From Aequorivita antarctica (GTDB lineage: Bacteria > Bacteroidota > Bacteroidia > Flavobacteriales > Flavobacteriaceae): a DNA stretch of 64,000 nt. The translations under genes and the position numbers were made by a program. Shown in pieces: positions 49,808 through 58,170 of the stretch. The stretch lies in NCBI RefSeq assembly GCF_007997155.1, contig NZ_VORT01000003.1:62001-126000 (forward strand). Direction: 5' to 3'. The notes under the pieces are model-generated. The model worked only from the letters and a program-made list of their open reading frames with translations. It was not told the DNA's origin and did not search any database. How positions within the stretch are numbered: position 1 is the first letter of the stretch; every line of letters starts with the position of its first letter.

Positions 49808-50245
49808 ATGTTTTCAAAAGCTAAAAAAAACGAAAGAATTGATGCCGAACAACGCGAGCAGTATGAATACGCTCGTAGCCGCATCAAACAGAAAAAAAAC
49901 TTGATGCGCCATTTTATATTGTTTTTGGTGGGTTCGGTACTCCTTATTATTATCAATCCTTTATTGGGCTACGGCAATAATTTCTTTATAAAAGATTGGT
50001 TCATCTGGGCCATTTTAATCTGGACTTTCATATTTCTCGTACATCTTTTCAACGTGTTTGTGATGAACAAATTTATGGGCAAGGAATGGGAAGACAGACA
50101 GCTTGAAAAACTGAAAGCCCGTCAAGCGGAGCGTATGGTCGAAATTCAGAAAAAAGTAGATACGGAACTGCAACTGCCTACAATACCTTCTGAAGAGTTA
50201 AAAAAAAACGAGATGAACAACCCATTACCGCCAGACGTACAATGA
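49808..50245 (+). CDS. 2TM-domain membrane protein
   Basis: 145 residues. An N-terminal basic helix, then two membrane helices (LMRHFILFLVGSVLLIIINPLLGYG and FIWAILIWTFIFLVHLFNVFV) of the '2TM domain' family, and a charged C-terminal coiled segment (KLKARQAERMVEIQKKVDTEL). In Bacteroidota the domain is often found alone or fused to histidine kinases. Its stop overlaps the folA start (ATGA). Confidence 0.85.
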   Translation: MFSKAKKNERIDAEQREQYEYARSRIKQKKNLMRHFILFLVGSVLLIIINPLLGYGNNFFIKDWFIWAILIWTFIFLVHLFNVFVMNKFMGKEWEDRQLEKLKARQAERMVEIQKKVDTELQLPTIPSEELKKNEMNNPLPPDVQ

Positions 50246-50727
50246 TTACAATGATTGCCGCCGCTGGCGAAAATAATGAATTGGGAAAGGACAACGGCCT
50301 TCTTTGGCATTTGCCAGATGATTTTAAACGTTTTAAGCAGCTAACCACTGGCCACCATATTATTATGGGGCGAAAGACTTTTGAATCTTTTCCAAGACCA
50401 CTTCCCAACAGAACACACCTTATTATTACCCGAAATAAAGATTATAAAAAGGAAGGTGCAGTTGTGGTTCATAGTATGGAGGAAGCGCTAAAAATTTCCG
50501 AAAAAGACGATCAGCCTTTTATAATTGGCGGTGGTGAAATCTACAAAATGGGGCTCCCATTTACTGATAAAATTGAGCTCACCCGAGTGCACGGAACCTT
50601 TCCTGATGCCGATACTTTTTTTCCCAGTTTCCCTGAAAAGGAATGGCTACTTATTTCTGAAGTTGAGCACGAAAAGGATGAAAGACACAAGTTTTCTTTC
50701 AGCTATCAAACTTGGGTTCGAAAATAA
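50242..50727 (+). CDS. folA: Dihydrofolate reductase
   Basis: 161 residues. ITMIAAAGENNELGKDNGLLWHLPDDFKRFKQLTTGHHIIMGRKTFESF holds the folate site (D in LPDDFKRF) and the NADPH-binding GRKTFES; IIGGGEIYKM follows. Reduces dihydrofolate made by ThyA. Starts inside the stop of the 2TM gene and is followed by fabD. Confidence 0.97.
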   Translation: MITMIAAAGENNELGKDNGLLWHLPDDFKRFKQLTTGHHIIMGRKTFESFPRPLPNRTHLIITRNKDYKKEGAVVVHSMEEALKISEKDDQPFIIGGGEIYKMGLPFTDKIELTRVHGTFPDADTFFPSFPEKEWLLISEVEHEKDERHKFSFSYQTWVRK

Positions 50728-50764
50728 AACCGCTATATTTAATTCTCTAAAAAAAACATTAAAA

Positions 50765-51646
50765 ATGAAAGCATATATATTTCCTGGACAAGGCGCCCAA
50801 TTCACGGGAATGGGTAAAGATCTTTATGAAAATTCCTCAAAAGCGAAAGAACTTTTTCATCAAGCCAACGAGATTTTGGGCTTCGATATTACCAAAATAA
50901 TGTTTGAAGGCACCCCCGATGAACTGAAAGAAACCAAAGTTACCCAGCCCGCGATTTTTCTTCACTCCACTATCTTGGCGGAAGTGATGGGCAGTAATTT
51001 TCAGCCAGATATGGTGGCTGGACATTCTTTAGGTGAAATTTCGGCTTTGGTTGCCAATAGAACGCTTGCTTTTAGTGATGGGTTGCAATTGGTTTATAAA
51101 CGCGCATTGGCAATGCAGCATGCTTGTGAATTGACACCATCAACAATGGCTGCTGTTTTAGGCTTGGAAGATCATTTGGTTGAAGAAATATGCGCAAACA
51201 CTCCAGGAATTGTAGTGGCTGCAAATTATAACTGTCCCGGCCAACTGGTAATTTCAGGAGATGTGGATGCCGTTGGAAAAGCCTGTGAAAGCTTGAAAGA
51301 AGCTGGCGCACGTAGAGCACTGATTTTACCTGTTGGTGGAGCATTTCATAGTCCGCTGATGGAACCTGCAAGAGAAGAGCTTGCAGCTGCCATTGAAGCC
51401 ACACAATTTACCGAACCAGCCTGCCCTATCTATCAAAACGTTTCAACCTTTGCGGTTACGAATCCTTCGGAAATAAAAGAAAATCTAATTTTTCAATTGA
51501 CCGCTCCAGTAAAATGGACGCAGAGCATACAGAACATGATAAAAGATGGTGCGACTAAATTTATAGAGGTTGGCCCCGGAAATGTTTTGCAAGGATTAGT
51601 GAAAAAGATTGATTCTTCTATGGAAACTGAAAAGGCGGAGGTTTAA
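50765..51646 (+). CDS. fabD: Malonyl-CoA:ACP transacylase
   Basis: Start at ATG 50765 (MKAYIFPGQGAQFTGMGKDLYEN); upstream frame overlaps folA. 293 residues. Nucleophile S88 in VAGHSLGEISAL, R in YKRALAMQ, and the active-site histidine in GGAFHSPLM. Loads malonyl onto acyl carrier protein to start fatty-acid elongation. Followed by a strong terminator at 51684-51717. Confidence 0.97.
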   Translation: MKAYIFPGQGAQFTGMGKDLYENSSKAKELFHQANEILGFDITKIMFEGTPDELKETKVTQPAIFLHSTILAEVMGSNFQPDMVAGHSLGEISALVANRTLAFSDGLQLVYKRALAMQHACELTPSTMAAVLGLEDHLVEEICANTPGIVVAANYNCPGQLVISGDVDAVGKACESLKEAGARRALILPVGGAFHSPLMEPAREELAAAIEATQFTEPACPIYQNVSTFAVTNPSEIKENLIFQLTAPVKWTQSIQNMIKDGATKFIEVGPGNVLQGLVKKIDSSMETEKAEV

Positions 51647-51683
51647 TTTGATGATTTGAAAATTCTTTAATTCGTTATATAAT

Positions 51684-51717
51684 AAAACGCCGAAGTTAAA
51701 ATTAACTTCGGCGTTTT
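51684..51717 (+). terminator. Terminator of fabD
   Basis: A perfect 16-bp stem (AAAACGCCGAAGTTAA) followed by T. Also usable by the convergent cupin gene. Confidence 0.85.
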
Positions 51718-51805
51718 TATTTTAGCTACAAATTTATTGGTTTATCAAACTACCAATTGCTGGCTTTTTTCGAGCATATTTAGTTTTAAAAGCGAATTAA
51801 ATGTC

Positions 51806-52150
51806 TCAAGAATTTTTTGCCACATCCTCCACACGTTTCGCGGAATCTGCTTTGTTTAGACTTAATCTTACGGTACTTATTTCCAATGCTTTTAGATCGT
51901 GGGGAATTCCCCCTTCAAGTGCAACTAAGTCTCCTTTTTTCAAATGGTGAATAGTTCCATTTACTCCAAACTCAATAGCACCTTCAAATATTTCAACAAC
52001 AATCGGGAAAGGCGTTTTGTGTTCTTTCATTAGCTGTCCTTCCTTAAAGGCGATTCTAATTTCCTTTCCAGTTTCCGTTTCCATTAAAACTTGTATTGCT
52101 GGCCTGCTTTCGTTGTATTGAAGATCGTTAATCAATGATGCTACTTTCAT
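51806..52150 (-). CDS. Small cupin-domain protein
   Basis: 114 residues: EHKTPFPIVVEIFEGAIEFGVNGTIHHLKKGDLVALEGGIPHDLKALEISTVRLSL. One cupin fold with possible metal ligands H (MKEHKTP), E and H (GIPHDLKA). Close to other 'cupin' single-domain proteins without known substrate; not long enough for a dioxygenase. Lies between two hairpins that share the GCCGAA...TTCGGCGTTTTTATT core (51684 and 52235). Confidence 0.8.
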   Translation of the reverse strand: MKVASLINDLQYNESRPAIQVLMETETGKEIRIAFKEGQLMKEHKTPFPIVVEIFEGAIEFGVNGTIHHLKKGDLVALEGGIPHDLKALEISTVRLSLNKADSAKRVEDVAKNS

Positions 52151-52234
52151 ATTATTTTGTTTTACGTTATTTAGAATGGTTCAAAATTAATGATTCTAAA
52201 AGTTTAAAAATATGATTTAACTCATCTAAAAATA

Positions 52235-52268
52235 AAAATGCCGAATGATAATTATCATTCGGCGTTTT
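52235..52268 (-). terminator. Terminator hairpin near 52289 gene
   Basis: Stem AAAATGCCGAATGAT with its complement (one G-T pair) and AATT centre; A-run to the left and T-run to the right make it usable in both directions. It ends the minus-strand gene stopping at 52289. Confidence 0.75.
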
Positions 52269-52288
52269 TATTCATAATTTGAAATCTC

Positions 52289-52483
52289 TTATGCGCTTAT
52301 GCTACAGTCCTCACAATCCTTCGTTTTACCATAATAGGTTTCGCGATATTTGTGGAGGGTTTTAAAGGGAATATTTAAAAATGTTTTTTTAATGTAGATC
52401 ACACTTGTAGTGAACATTCCCATTTTTTCTGTAAATCGTTTTTCTGTTTTTGTTTGTCGTTTCACTGAAACTAACTTCATCAT
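52289..52483 (-). CDS. Small basic protein of unknown function
   Basis: 64 residues: MMKLVSVKRQTKTEKRFTEKMGMFTTSVIYIKKTFLNIPFKTLHKYRETYYGKTKDCEDCSISA. The 'PFKTLHKYRETYYG..KDC..C' ending resembles small flavobacterial hypothetical proteins I have seen before, so I treat it as real, though no function is known. The C-terminal CxxC may bind metal. Its own terminator follows. Confidence 0.55.
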   Translation of the reverse strand: MMKLVSVKRQTKTEKRFTEKMGMFTTSVIYIKKTFLNIPFKTLHKYRETYYGKTKDCEDCSISA

Positions 52484-52702
52484 AGTTTTTTTGACCCCCT
52501 TTGGCTCCTAATGTATTGTTTTTAAAGCAAAAGTAAAGAGTACTATTCAGGGACAAAGAAACAAATCCTAATGGCCAATTCCTAATTATTAGCGTTAAAT
52601 CTGGGTTAAACCCTTGTGAATTAACCATCAGCCTCATAGTTATTTAAAACCTTTAGGGTTTAAATTGAATACTTTTTTTCGGAATTAGGTTATCCTGCCT
52701 TA

Positions 52703-53722
52703 TTAAATACCTCGCACTTTCTGCTCCCACTTCCAAGCCGATTTCAAAGCATCTTCCATTGTTTTTTCAGCTTTCCAACCTAAAACTTCATTTGCCTTTT
52801 TGGTGTCGGCATATACTGAAATCACATCTCCAGGGCGACGTGCCACGATTTTATAATTCAATTTTTCGCCAGTTGTTTTTTCGAATGAATTCACAACTTC
52901 CAAAACAGAACTACCTCTGCCCGTCCCTAAATTGAAAACCTCAAATTGGGTTTCATTTTTTTTGGAAAGCAATCGCTGCATTGCAATAACGTGCGCCTTT
53001 GCTAAATCTACCACGTGAATATAATCGCGAATGCAACTACCGTCTTCGGTTGGATAATCATTTCCAAAAACAGACAATTCTTTTCGTAAACCAGCAGCGG
53101 TTTGGGTGATGAACGGAACTAAATTTTGAGGCACACCTGCGGGAAGCTCTCCTATTTCTAGTGTTTCGTGGGCACCAATTGGGTTAAAATAGCGAAGCGC
53201 AATAGCTTTTAAAGAAGAAACCGAGCAAGTGTCCTTTAGTATTTCTTCACTAATTTGTTTTGTATTTCCGTAAGGTGAAGTAGCCGCTTTAACGGGGGCA
53301 TCTTCAGTAATAGGAAGTGAGTCTGGCTCGCCATAAACTGTACAGGAAGAGCTGAAAATAAAGTTTTCAATTCCATATGTATTACATTCCTGAAGTAAGT
53401 AAATAAGCGTGTTCAGATTGTTTTCATAATAAAGCAAAGGATTTTCAACACTTTCGCCTACTGCTTTACTAGCTGCAAAATGAATTATTCCTTCAATATC
53501 ACTATTTCTTTTAAAGAAATCTGAAACATCCGCCTTAAAACGAAGATCAAGCCTCTCAAAAGTTGGTGGTATCTTGGAAATATTGGTTATTCCCTCCAAA
53601 ACATCCAAAGAAGAATTGGAAAGATTATCGATAATTAAAACTTGATAACCTGATTTTTGAAGTTCAACAACGGTATGGGAACCTATGTAGCCCAAACCAC
53701 CAGTTACGAGTATTTTTTTCAT
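52703..53722 (-). CDS. galE: UDP-glucose 4-epimerase
   Basis: 339 residues of the extended SDR family. NAD-binding GGLGYIGSH near the N-terminus, FSSSCTVYGEPD (catalytic Ser/Thr), and YGNTK (Y..xK pair). Interconverts UDP-glucose and UDP-galactose for surface polysaccharide. It overlaps the DegT aminotransferase gene by 1 nt (TAATG). Confidence 0.95.
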   Translation of the reverse strand: MKKILVTGGLGYIGSHTVVELQKSGYQVLIIDNLSNSSLDVLEGITNISKIPPTFERLDLRFKADVSDFFKRNSDIEGIIHFAASKAVGESVENPLLYYENNLNTLIYLLQECNTYGIENFIFSSSCTVYGEPDSLPITEDAPVKAATSPYGNTKQISEEILKDTCSVSSLKAIALRYFNPIGAHETLEIGELPAGVPQNLVPFITQTAAGLRKELSVFGNDYPTEDGSCIRDYIHVVDLAKAHVIAMQRLLSKKNETQFEVFNLGTGRGSSVLEVVNSFEKTTGEKLNYKIVARRPGDVISVYADTKKANEVLGWKAEKTMEDALKSAWKWEQKVRGI

Positions 53723-54879
53723 TATTTGGTTACGAAATTTATAACGGTCTCTGTAATATAATCAATCTGCTCATCATCCAGTTCTGTGTGCATTGGCAAT
53801 GAAATCACTTCTTTTATCAACTGATTTGTAACTGTAAAATCTTCTTCTTTGTAACGCTCATCTTTATATGCTTTCTGAAGATGCAGTGGGATTGGGTAAT
53901 ACACGCCACAAGGAATTCCTTTTTCGTTTAAATGGTTTACTAATGCATCGCGATCCGCATTTACGATTTTTAAGGTGTACTGATGAAAAACATGGCAGTC
54001 GCAATTATCGCAAATTTTTTGGGAATTATCGCAAATTCCAGTTGGAGTAATTATATTTTCAACTCCTTCAAACGCCTTGTTGTATTTTCGTGCGGCATTT
54101 CGACGGGCTGCGTTATATGCGTCCAAATGCGGCAACTTTGCTCTAAGCACCGCTGCTTGTATAGAGTCTAATCTACTATTTACACCAACCACATCGTGAT
54201 GGTAGCGCACATACATACCATGGTTTACAATGCCGCGAATAATGTGTGCCAAATCATCGTCATTAGTAAATATCGCTCCGCCATCACCATAACATCCTAA
54301 ATTTTTTGAAGGAAAGAAAGAAGTCGAGGCAATGTGACCTATAGTTCCGGTTTTCCTTTTAGTACCGTCTTTTGAGGTATAATCTGCACCAATTCCTTGG
54401 GCGTTATCTTCAATTACATAAAGATTGTGCTCTTCGGCAAGCGCCATAATTTCGTCCATATTCGCCGCAAGCCCGAAAAGATGAACGGGAACTATTGCTT
54501 TGGTTTTTGGAGTAATTGCTTTTTTTATGGCTTCAATAGCTATGTTGAAATTTATTGGGTCCACATCAACCAAAACGGGAGTGAGTTGCAAAAGTGCAAT
54601 AACCTCAACAGTTGCAGCAAAGGTGAAGTCGGCCGTAATCACTTCATCGCCTGGCTTTAAACCAAGCCCCATCATCGCTATTTGAAGCGCATCGGTTCCA
54701 TTGGCGCAGGGAATTACATGTTTTACATCTAAATACTCTTCAAGCTCCTTTTGAAATTCGTGAACCTCGGGACCATTTACAAAAGCGGTGGTTTCAATCA
54801 CTTTCATGATAGAACTGTCCACCCGCTCCTTTATATTTTCATACTGACCTTTAAGGTCAACCATTTGTATTTTTTTCAT
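53722..54879 (-). CDS. DegT/DnrJ/EryC1-family sugar-nucleotide aminotransferase with 7-residue duplication
   Basis: 385 residues. PLP lysine K192 in STSFFPSKNLGCYGDGGAIFT; EDNAQGIGADY binds the cofactor. Family members transaminate keto-sugars of UDP or dTDP for LPS or capsule. Directly before galE, forming a small polysaccharide operon. Residues 282-295 (ICDNSQK then ICDNCDC) come from a 21-bp duplication of the DNA at 54003-54037, and produce a cysteine-rich loop just before the conserved HVFHQYTL. Confidence 0.92.
   Translation of the reverse strand: MKKIQMVDLKGQYENIKERVDSSIMKVIETTAFVNGPEVHEFQKELEEYLDVKHVIPCANGTDALQIAMMGLGLKPGDEVITADFTFAATVEVIALLQLTPVLVDVDPINFNIAIEAIKKAITPKTKAIVPVHLFGLAANMDEIMALAEEHNLYVIEDNAQGIGADYTSKDGTKRKTGTIGHIASTSFFPSKNLGCYGDGGAIFTNDDDLAHIIRGIVNHGMYVRYHHDVVGVNSRLDSIQAAVLRAKLPHLDAYNAARRNAARKYNKAFEGVENIITPTGICDNSQKICDNCDCHVFHQYTLKIVNADRDALVNHLNEKGIPCGVYYPIPLHLQKAYKDERYKEEDFTVTNQLIKEVISLPMHTELDDEQIDYITETVINFVTK
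54003..54037. repeat. 21-bp-period direct repeat in the DegT gene
   Basis: AATTATCGCAAATT at 54003-54016 recurs at 54024-54037, exactly seven codons apart, so the duplication keeps the frame. Confidence 0.85.
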
Positions 54880-54920
54880 GCTGCTGAAATAATTTTGAAT
54901 TCGGTAAAATTACGAAAATG

Positions 54921-55029
54921 ATATTTGTTATTTCGGGATTCGGGATGGGTTAATTCGGGATTCGAGATAGGGGCAACTTGAATTGACTTCATCGGTTTGG
55001 AATTTGGTACTTGAAATTTGGTATTTTTG
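54921..55029. repeat. 7-bp array F leading into the waaA promoter
   Basis: Two blocks of heptads: TTATTTC, GGGATTC, GGGATGG (with GTTAATTC inside) at 54921-54970, which in reverse complement repeat the GAATCCC / GAATTAAC words of arrays A and B; and TTTGGAA, TTTGGTA, CTTGAAA, TTTGGTA at 54996-55023. The last words merge into TATTTTTG (55022-55029), the -7 element of waaA. Confidence 0.7.
55022..55029 (+). promoter_or_regulatory. -7 element of waaA (TATTTTTG)
   Basis: Exact TAnnTTTG match ending 6 nt before the ATG at 55036. A TTTG 22 nt upstream (54996-54999), contributed by the heptad array, may be the -33 element. Confidence 0.6.
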
Positions 55030-55035
55030 CGTCAT

Positions 55036-56277
55036 ATGCGCATCATCTATAATTTATTAATTCATTTCGTTTCCTTCGGTTTAAGGATTGTGGCGCTGTT
55101 CAGCAAAAAAATGAAGCTTTTCGTCAACGGTAGGAAAGACGTTTTTGAAGTTCTTCAACAAAAAATTTCCGCTACAGATAAAACCATTTGGTTTCACTGT
55201 GCTTCTTTGGGTGAATTTGAGCAAGGCGTCCCAATTATGGAAGCAATGAAAAAAATAAAGCCCAACCATAAAATAGTGGTCAGCTTCTTTTCGCCATCAG
55301 GTTATGAAATCAAAAAAAACACTCCTTTGGCGGATGCCGTGATTTATTTGCCGATGGATACCTCTTCAAACGCAAAAAGGTTTATTAAAACCGTTCATCC
55401 ATCGCTTGCTATTTTTGTGAAATATGAATTTTGGCCCAATTATCTTTTCGAGCTTCAGAAAAAAAACATTTCAACCCTTTTGGTTTCGGGTGTTTTTAGA
55501 AAGAACCAAATCTTTTTCAAAAGCTATGGAAGTTTTATGCGAAAAGCCCTCGGAAGTTTTGATCACTTTTTCCTACAGGATGAAAAATCCGAAGCACTTT
55601 TAAAAAGCATTGGCTTCAACAATGTAACAGTTAGTGGCGACACACGGTTTGATAGGGTTTCACACCAAATTGAAATGGACAATACCCTAAAATTTGCCGA
55701 AGATTTCAAGGGGAATTCGCTTTGCATTGTCTGCGGAAGCACATGGCCAGATGATGAAGCAGTACTTTTAGACTATATAAATTCGGCACCTGAAAATGTG
55801 AAATTCATTATTGCTCCACATAAAATAGAAACTGATAAAATTGAAAGTTTCAAAAATAAAATTATAAAAAAAACAGTCTTGCATTCAAATAAAGACGAAG
55901 TGAACCTTTACGAATATTCGGTTTTGATAATTGACTGCATTGGCTTGTTGAGCAAACTATACAGTTATGCAGACATCGCTTATGTGGGTGGCGCAATGGG
56001 AAAAACTGGACTTCACAATATATTGGAACCAGCCACTTTTGGAGTGCCAATCGTGATTGGAAAAAATTATGATGAATTTCAAGAAGCCATTCGTCTGCAA
56101 GATTTGGCTGGTCTTTTTTCTGTGAATAACGCAGCGGAATGTAGCGAGATATTGGACAAACTAATAAATAATGACAACTTCAGAAACAAAACCGGAATGA
56201 TCTGTGGCCACTTCGTGAACAAAAACACGGGAGCAACACAGAAAATAATCAATTACTTAATAGCGAATTTTAAGTAA
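55036..56277 (+). CDS. waaA: 3-deoxy-D-manno-octulosonic acid (Kdo) transferase
   Basis: Start at ATG 55036 (MRIIYNLLIHFVSFGLRIVALFSKKM); upstream codons are repeat DNA. 413 residues. Membrane-anchored GT30 glycosyltransferase: WFHCASLGEFEQG, VKYEFWPNYLFEL, CGSTWPDDEAVLL and HNILEPATFGVPIVIG mark the donor and acceptor domains. Adds Kdo to lipid A. The transcript is predicted to be leaderless. Confidence 0.95.
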   Translation: MRIIYNLLIHFVSFGLRIVALFSKKMKLFVNGRKDVFEVLQQKISATDKTIWFHCASLGEFEQGVPIMEAMKKIKPNHKIVVSFFSPSGYEIKKNTPLADAVIYLPMDTSSNAKRFIKTVHPSLAIFVKYEFWPNYLFELQKKNISTLLVSGVFRKNQIFFKSYGSFMRKALGSFDHFFLQDEKSEALLKSIGFNNVTVSGDTRFDRVSHQIEMDNTLKFAEDFKGNSLCIVCGSTWPDDEAVLLDYINSAPENVKFIIAPHKIETDKIESFKNKIIKKTVLHSNKDEVNLYEYSVLIIDCIGLLSKLYSYADIAYVGGAMGKTGLHNILEPATFGVPIVIGKNYDEFQEAIRLQDLAGLFSVNNAAECSEILDKLINNDNFRNKTGMICGHFVNKNTGATQKIINYLIANFK

Positions 56278-56391
56278 ATATTTAACTTCTCTCTTATACT
56301 AACTGAACTATTTTGAATAAAAATCTAGCTTATTAGCATTATTTTTACATTTTTTAGTATTTAATTATCAATCTTCCACTTTTAAATAGAT

Positions 56392-56399
56392 TAGATTTG
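56392..56399 (+). promoter_or_regulatory. -7 element (TAGATTTG)
   Basis: Exact consensus match, 25 nt before the ATG at 56425. Confidence 0.5.
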
Positions 56400-56424
56400 T
56401 TGCAACCATTAAAACAATCTATTT

Positions 56425-56643
56425 ATGAAAAAGCTATTTATTCTAATTTCCATTGCAACTTTAGCTTTGGGTTCATGTCGTGAAACAACGACGGAAACCA
56501 AAGAAGTGATACGCGAAGTGAAAGTTGAAACTCCTCAAACTGAAAACAAAGAGGGCATTCTTGAACGTACCGCAAAAGAAGTGGATAAAGAAGTAAACGA
56601 GGAAATCGATAAAAAAATTGATGAAATCGGGAACGATAAATAA
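56425..56643 (+). CDS. Tiny acidic lipoprotein (CRETTTE type)
   Basis: 72 residues. Signal MKKLFILISIATLALGSC, then RETTTETKEVIREVKVETPQTENKEGILERTAKEVDKEVNEEIDKKIDEIG: a highly charged amphipathic helix. The SCRETTTE start recurs in the gene at 57886 and, as SCRDQKT, at 56670. Function unknown. Confidence 0.7.
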   Translation: MKKLFILISIATLALGSCRETTTETKEVIREVKVETPQTENKEGILERTAKEVDKEVNEEIDKKIDEIGNDK

Positions 56644-56669
56644 ATAACACTAACTCAAAACTAAAAACT

Positions 56670-56906
56670 ATGAAAAAGTTAACAATGATTGCCCTATTTG
56701 CAGGATTCTTAACAGTTTCTCTTACTTCTTGTAGAGATCAAAAAACCCAGAAGGAAGAAGTAATTGAAGACATGCAGGACAAGGGTGCTGATATTAAAGT
56801 GAAAGACGACGGTGATAAAATAAAAATGGAAACCGAAGACGAAAAAGCCAAAATAAAAACTGACGATGACGGAAACGTTAAAATAAAAATAAAAGACAAA
56901 GATTAA
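56670..56906 (+). CDS. Tiny lipoprotein with KIK/KIKDK repeats
   Basis: 78 residues. Signal MKKLTMIALFAGFLTVSLTSC, then RDQKTQKEEVIEDMQDKGADIKVKDDGDKIKMETEDEKAKIKTDDDGNVKIKIKDKD. The mature part alternates lysine and aspartate with short VKIKIK units. It lies 26 bp after the previous lipoprotein, so both probably share a transcript. Function unknown. Confidence 0.68.
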   Translation: MKKLTMIALFAGFLTVSLTSCRDQKTQKEEVIEDMQDKGADIKVKDDGDKIKMETEDEKAKIKTDDDGNVKIKIKDKD

Positions 56907-56959
56907 ATTCTTAGTTTTTTAAACAAAGAGGGGGTGTTTTGAAAAAAACATCCCTCTTT

Positions 56960-57727
56960 TTATTTCAGGCCGCTTATTTGTCCTTTTAGTTCATCCATTG
57001 ACTGTTGTAATTGCCGCAACAAACTACTTTCAGCAGGTTCGTCCACTCCAAAACTCAACTTGCTATTTACCATCCAAAGCTCTTGGATATCCTTCACTTT
57101 TACATCTATGGGCAAGTATTGATCGTTTAGGGATATAAGCCTGATGCTTTGCAGGTTGTTAGGGATTTTTTGAAGTTTTTTCACCAAAACCGAATCTCTT
57201 AAAACCACTATGTAAATCTTGCTGTCTGTAGCTTCGCTAATACTGGGCACGGCACGGCCTAAAACCCACTCATTTGGTTTTATGTTTGGCAGCATACTAT
57301 CACCTTCAACCTGAAAACCGCGATAAGATGCATTTCTGTATTCTGGCAAAGGAATATTGAAAGCCGGCAGGCTTTGATACCACCCTAAATCGTGAATATT
57401 GTTTGGGTAACCCGCTGCTGCTTTTTGGTTTACCAATAAAATACTGTCATTGCCCGAAATATCCAATGTTATAACCTTCGGACTCACATCGCCACGAGAA
57501 GTATCTATATGTTTTTCAAAACTTTTACCGTAAAGCCATAAAGGATTAATGTTGAATTGAGCCATAAGCTCCATCACAATTTTTCCGGTAATTTTGGTCT
57601 TACCTCTTTCAATATCAGCAGTCGTGGTGCCTATATCCAGAAGTTCCGAAAACGATTGTTGGGTATGGTGCAGCTCTTCACGGAGGGCTTTAAACCGTGT
57701 AGCTTCAATAGGAAGAGTATTTTTCAT
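56960..57727 (-). CDS. XRE-family transcriptional regulator with S24 peptidase-like domain
   Basis: 255 residues. An N-terminal HTH (RFKALREELHHTQQSFSELLDIGTTTADIERGKTKIT) and a C-terminal S24 (LexA/CI-like) domain: RGFQVEGDSMLPNIKPNEWVLG holds the catalytic serine in GDSML, and DSKIYIVVLRDSVLVKKLQ the lysine region. Such proteins can be self-cleaving repressors; no RecA-linked cluster is near. A perfect palindrome TTTTTTGGAA-ATA-TTCCAAAAAA (57743-57765) just upstream is its likely operator. It is transcribed against the lipoprotein genes on both sides. Confidence 0.9.
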   Translation of the reverse strand: MKNTLPIEATRFKALREELHHTQQSFSELLDIGTTTADIERGKTKITGKIVMELMAQFNINPLWLYGKSFEKHIDTSRGDVSPKVITLDISGNDSILLVNQKAAAGYPNNIHDLGWYQSLPAFNIPLPEYRNASYRGFQVEGDSMLPNIKPNEWVLGRAVPSISEATDSKIYIVVLRDSVLVKKLQKIPNNLQSIRLISLNDQYLPIDVKVKDIQELWMVNSKLSFGVDEPAESSLLRQLQQSMDELKGQISGLK

Positions 57728-57742
57728 CCTTTAAAAATACTC

Positions 57743-57765
57743 TTTTTTGGAAATATTCCAAAAAA
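57743..57765. promoter_or_regulatory. Palindromic operator upstream of the XRE/S24 gene
   Basis: A perfect 10-bp inverted repeat TTTTTTGGAA-N3-TTCCAAAAAA, 15 bp before the ATG of the regulator. A weaker site GGA-TAAT-TTCC lies at 57771-57781, so there may be two operators for cooperative binding. Confidence 0.7.
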
Positions 57766-57847
57766 ATAATGGATAATTTCCCTAAAAAAAGATTTGTACT
57801 TGCCTCAAAAAAAAAACTTATAAATGATACACAATCAAAATTTTAAT

Positions 57848-57855
57848 TACTTTTG
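57848..57855 (+). promoter_or_regulatory. -7 element (TACTTTTG)
   Basis: Exact TAnnTTTG match, 30 nt before the lipoprotein ATG at 57886. Confidence 0.5.
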
Positions 57856-57885
57856 CACACTATTAATCACTAATCTATTTCTACA

Positions 57886-58146
57886 ATGAAAAAAATCTTT
57901 TTATCACTTGCCGCTCTTGCATTAGTTGCTTCTGTTTACTCTTGCAGAGAAACTACAACAGAAAATGCTGAAGAAACTGCTGAATCAGTTCAAACTGACG
58001 CTGAGAACGCTATGGACAATGCAGCTGAAGCTGTTGATAACGCTGCTGACGCAACTGAAGATGCTATGGAAGATGCAGGCGATGCAGTTGAGCAAGCCGC
58101 TGATGACACTAAAGAAGCTGTAAAAGACGCTACTAACGGTCAATAA
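57886..58146 (+). CDS. Tiny lipoprotein with alanine/acidic 11-mer-like repeats
   Basis: 86 residues. Signal MKKIFLSLAALALVASVYSC, then RETTTENAEETAESVQTDAENAMDNAAEAVDNAADATEDAMEDAGDAVEQAADDTKEAVKDATNGQ. The A-A-[ED]-x(2)-[DA] repeat makes a long amphipathic acidic helix like LEA- or YtxH-type stress proteins, or Lpp-like coiled coil. The SCRETTTE start is identical to that at 56425. Strong terminator follows at 58171. Function unknown. Confidence 0.72.
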   Translation: MKKIFLSLAALALVASVYSCRETTTENAEETAESVQTDAENAMDNAAEAVDNAADATEDAMEDAGDAVEQAADDTKEAVKDATNGQ

Positions 58147-58170
58147 GCAATTTTTTTGCTGAAAAAACAG

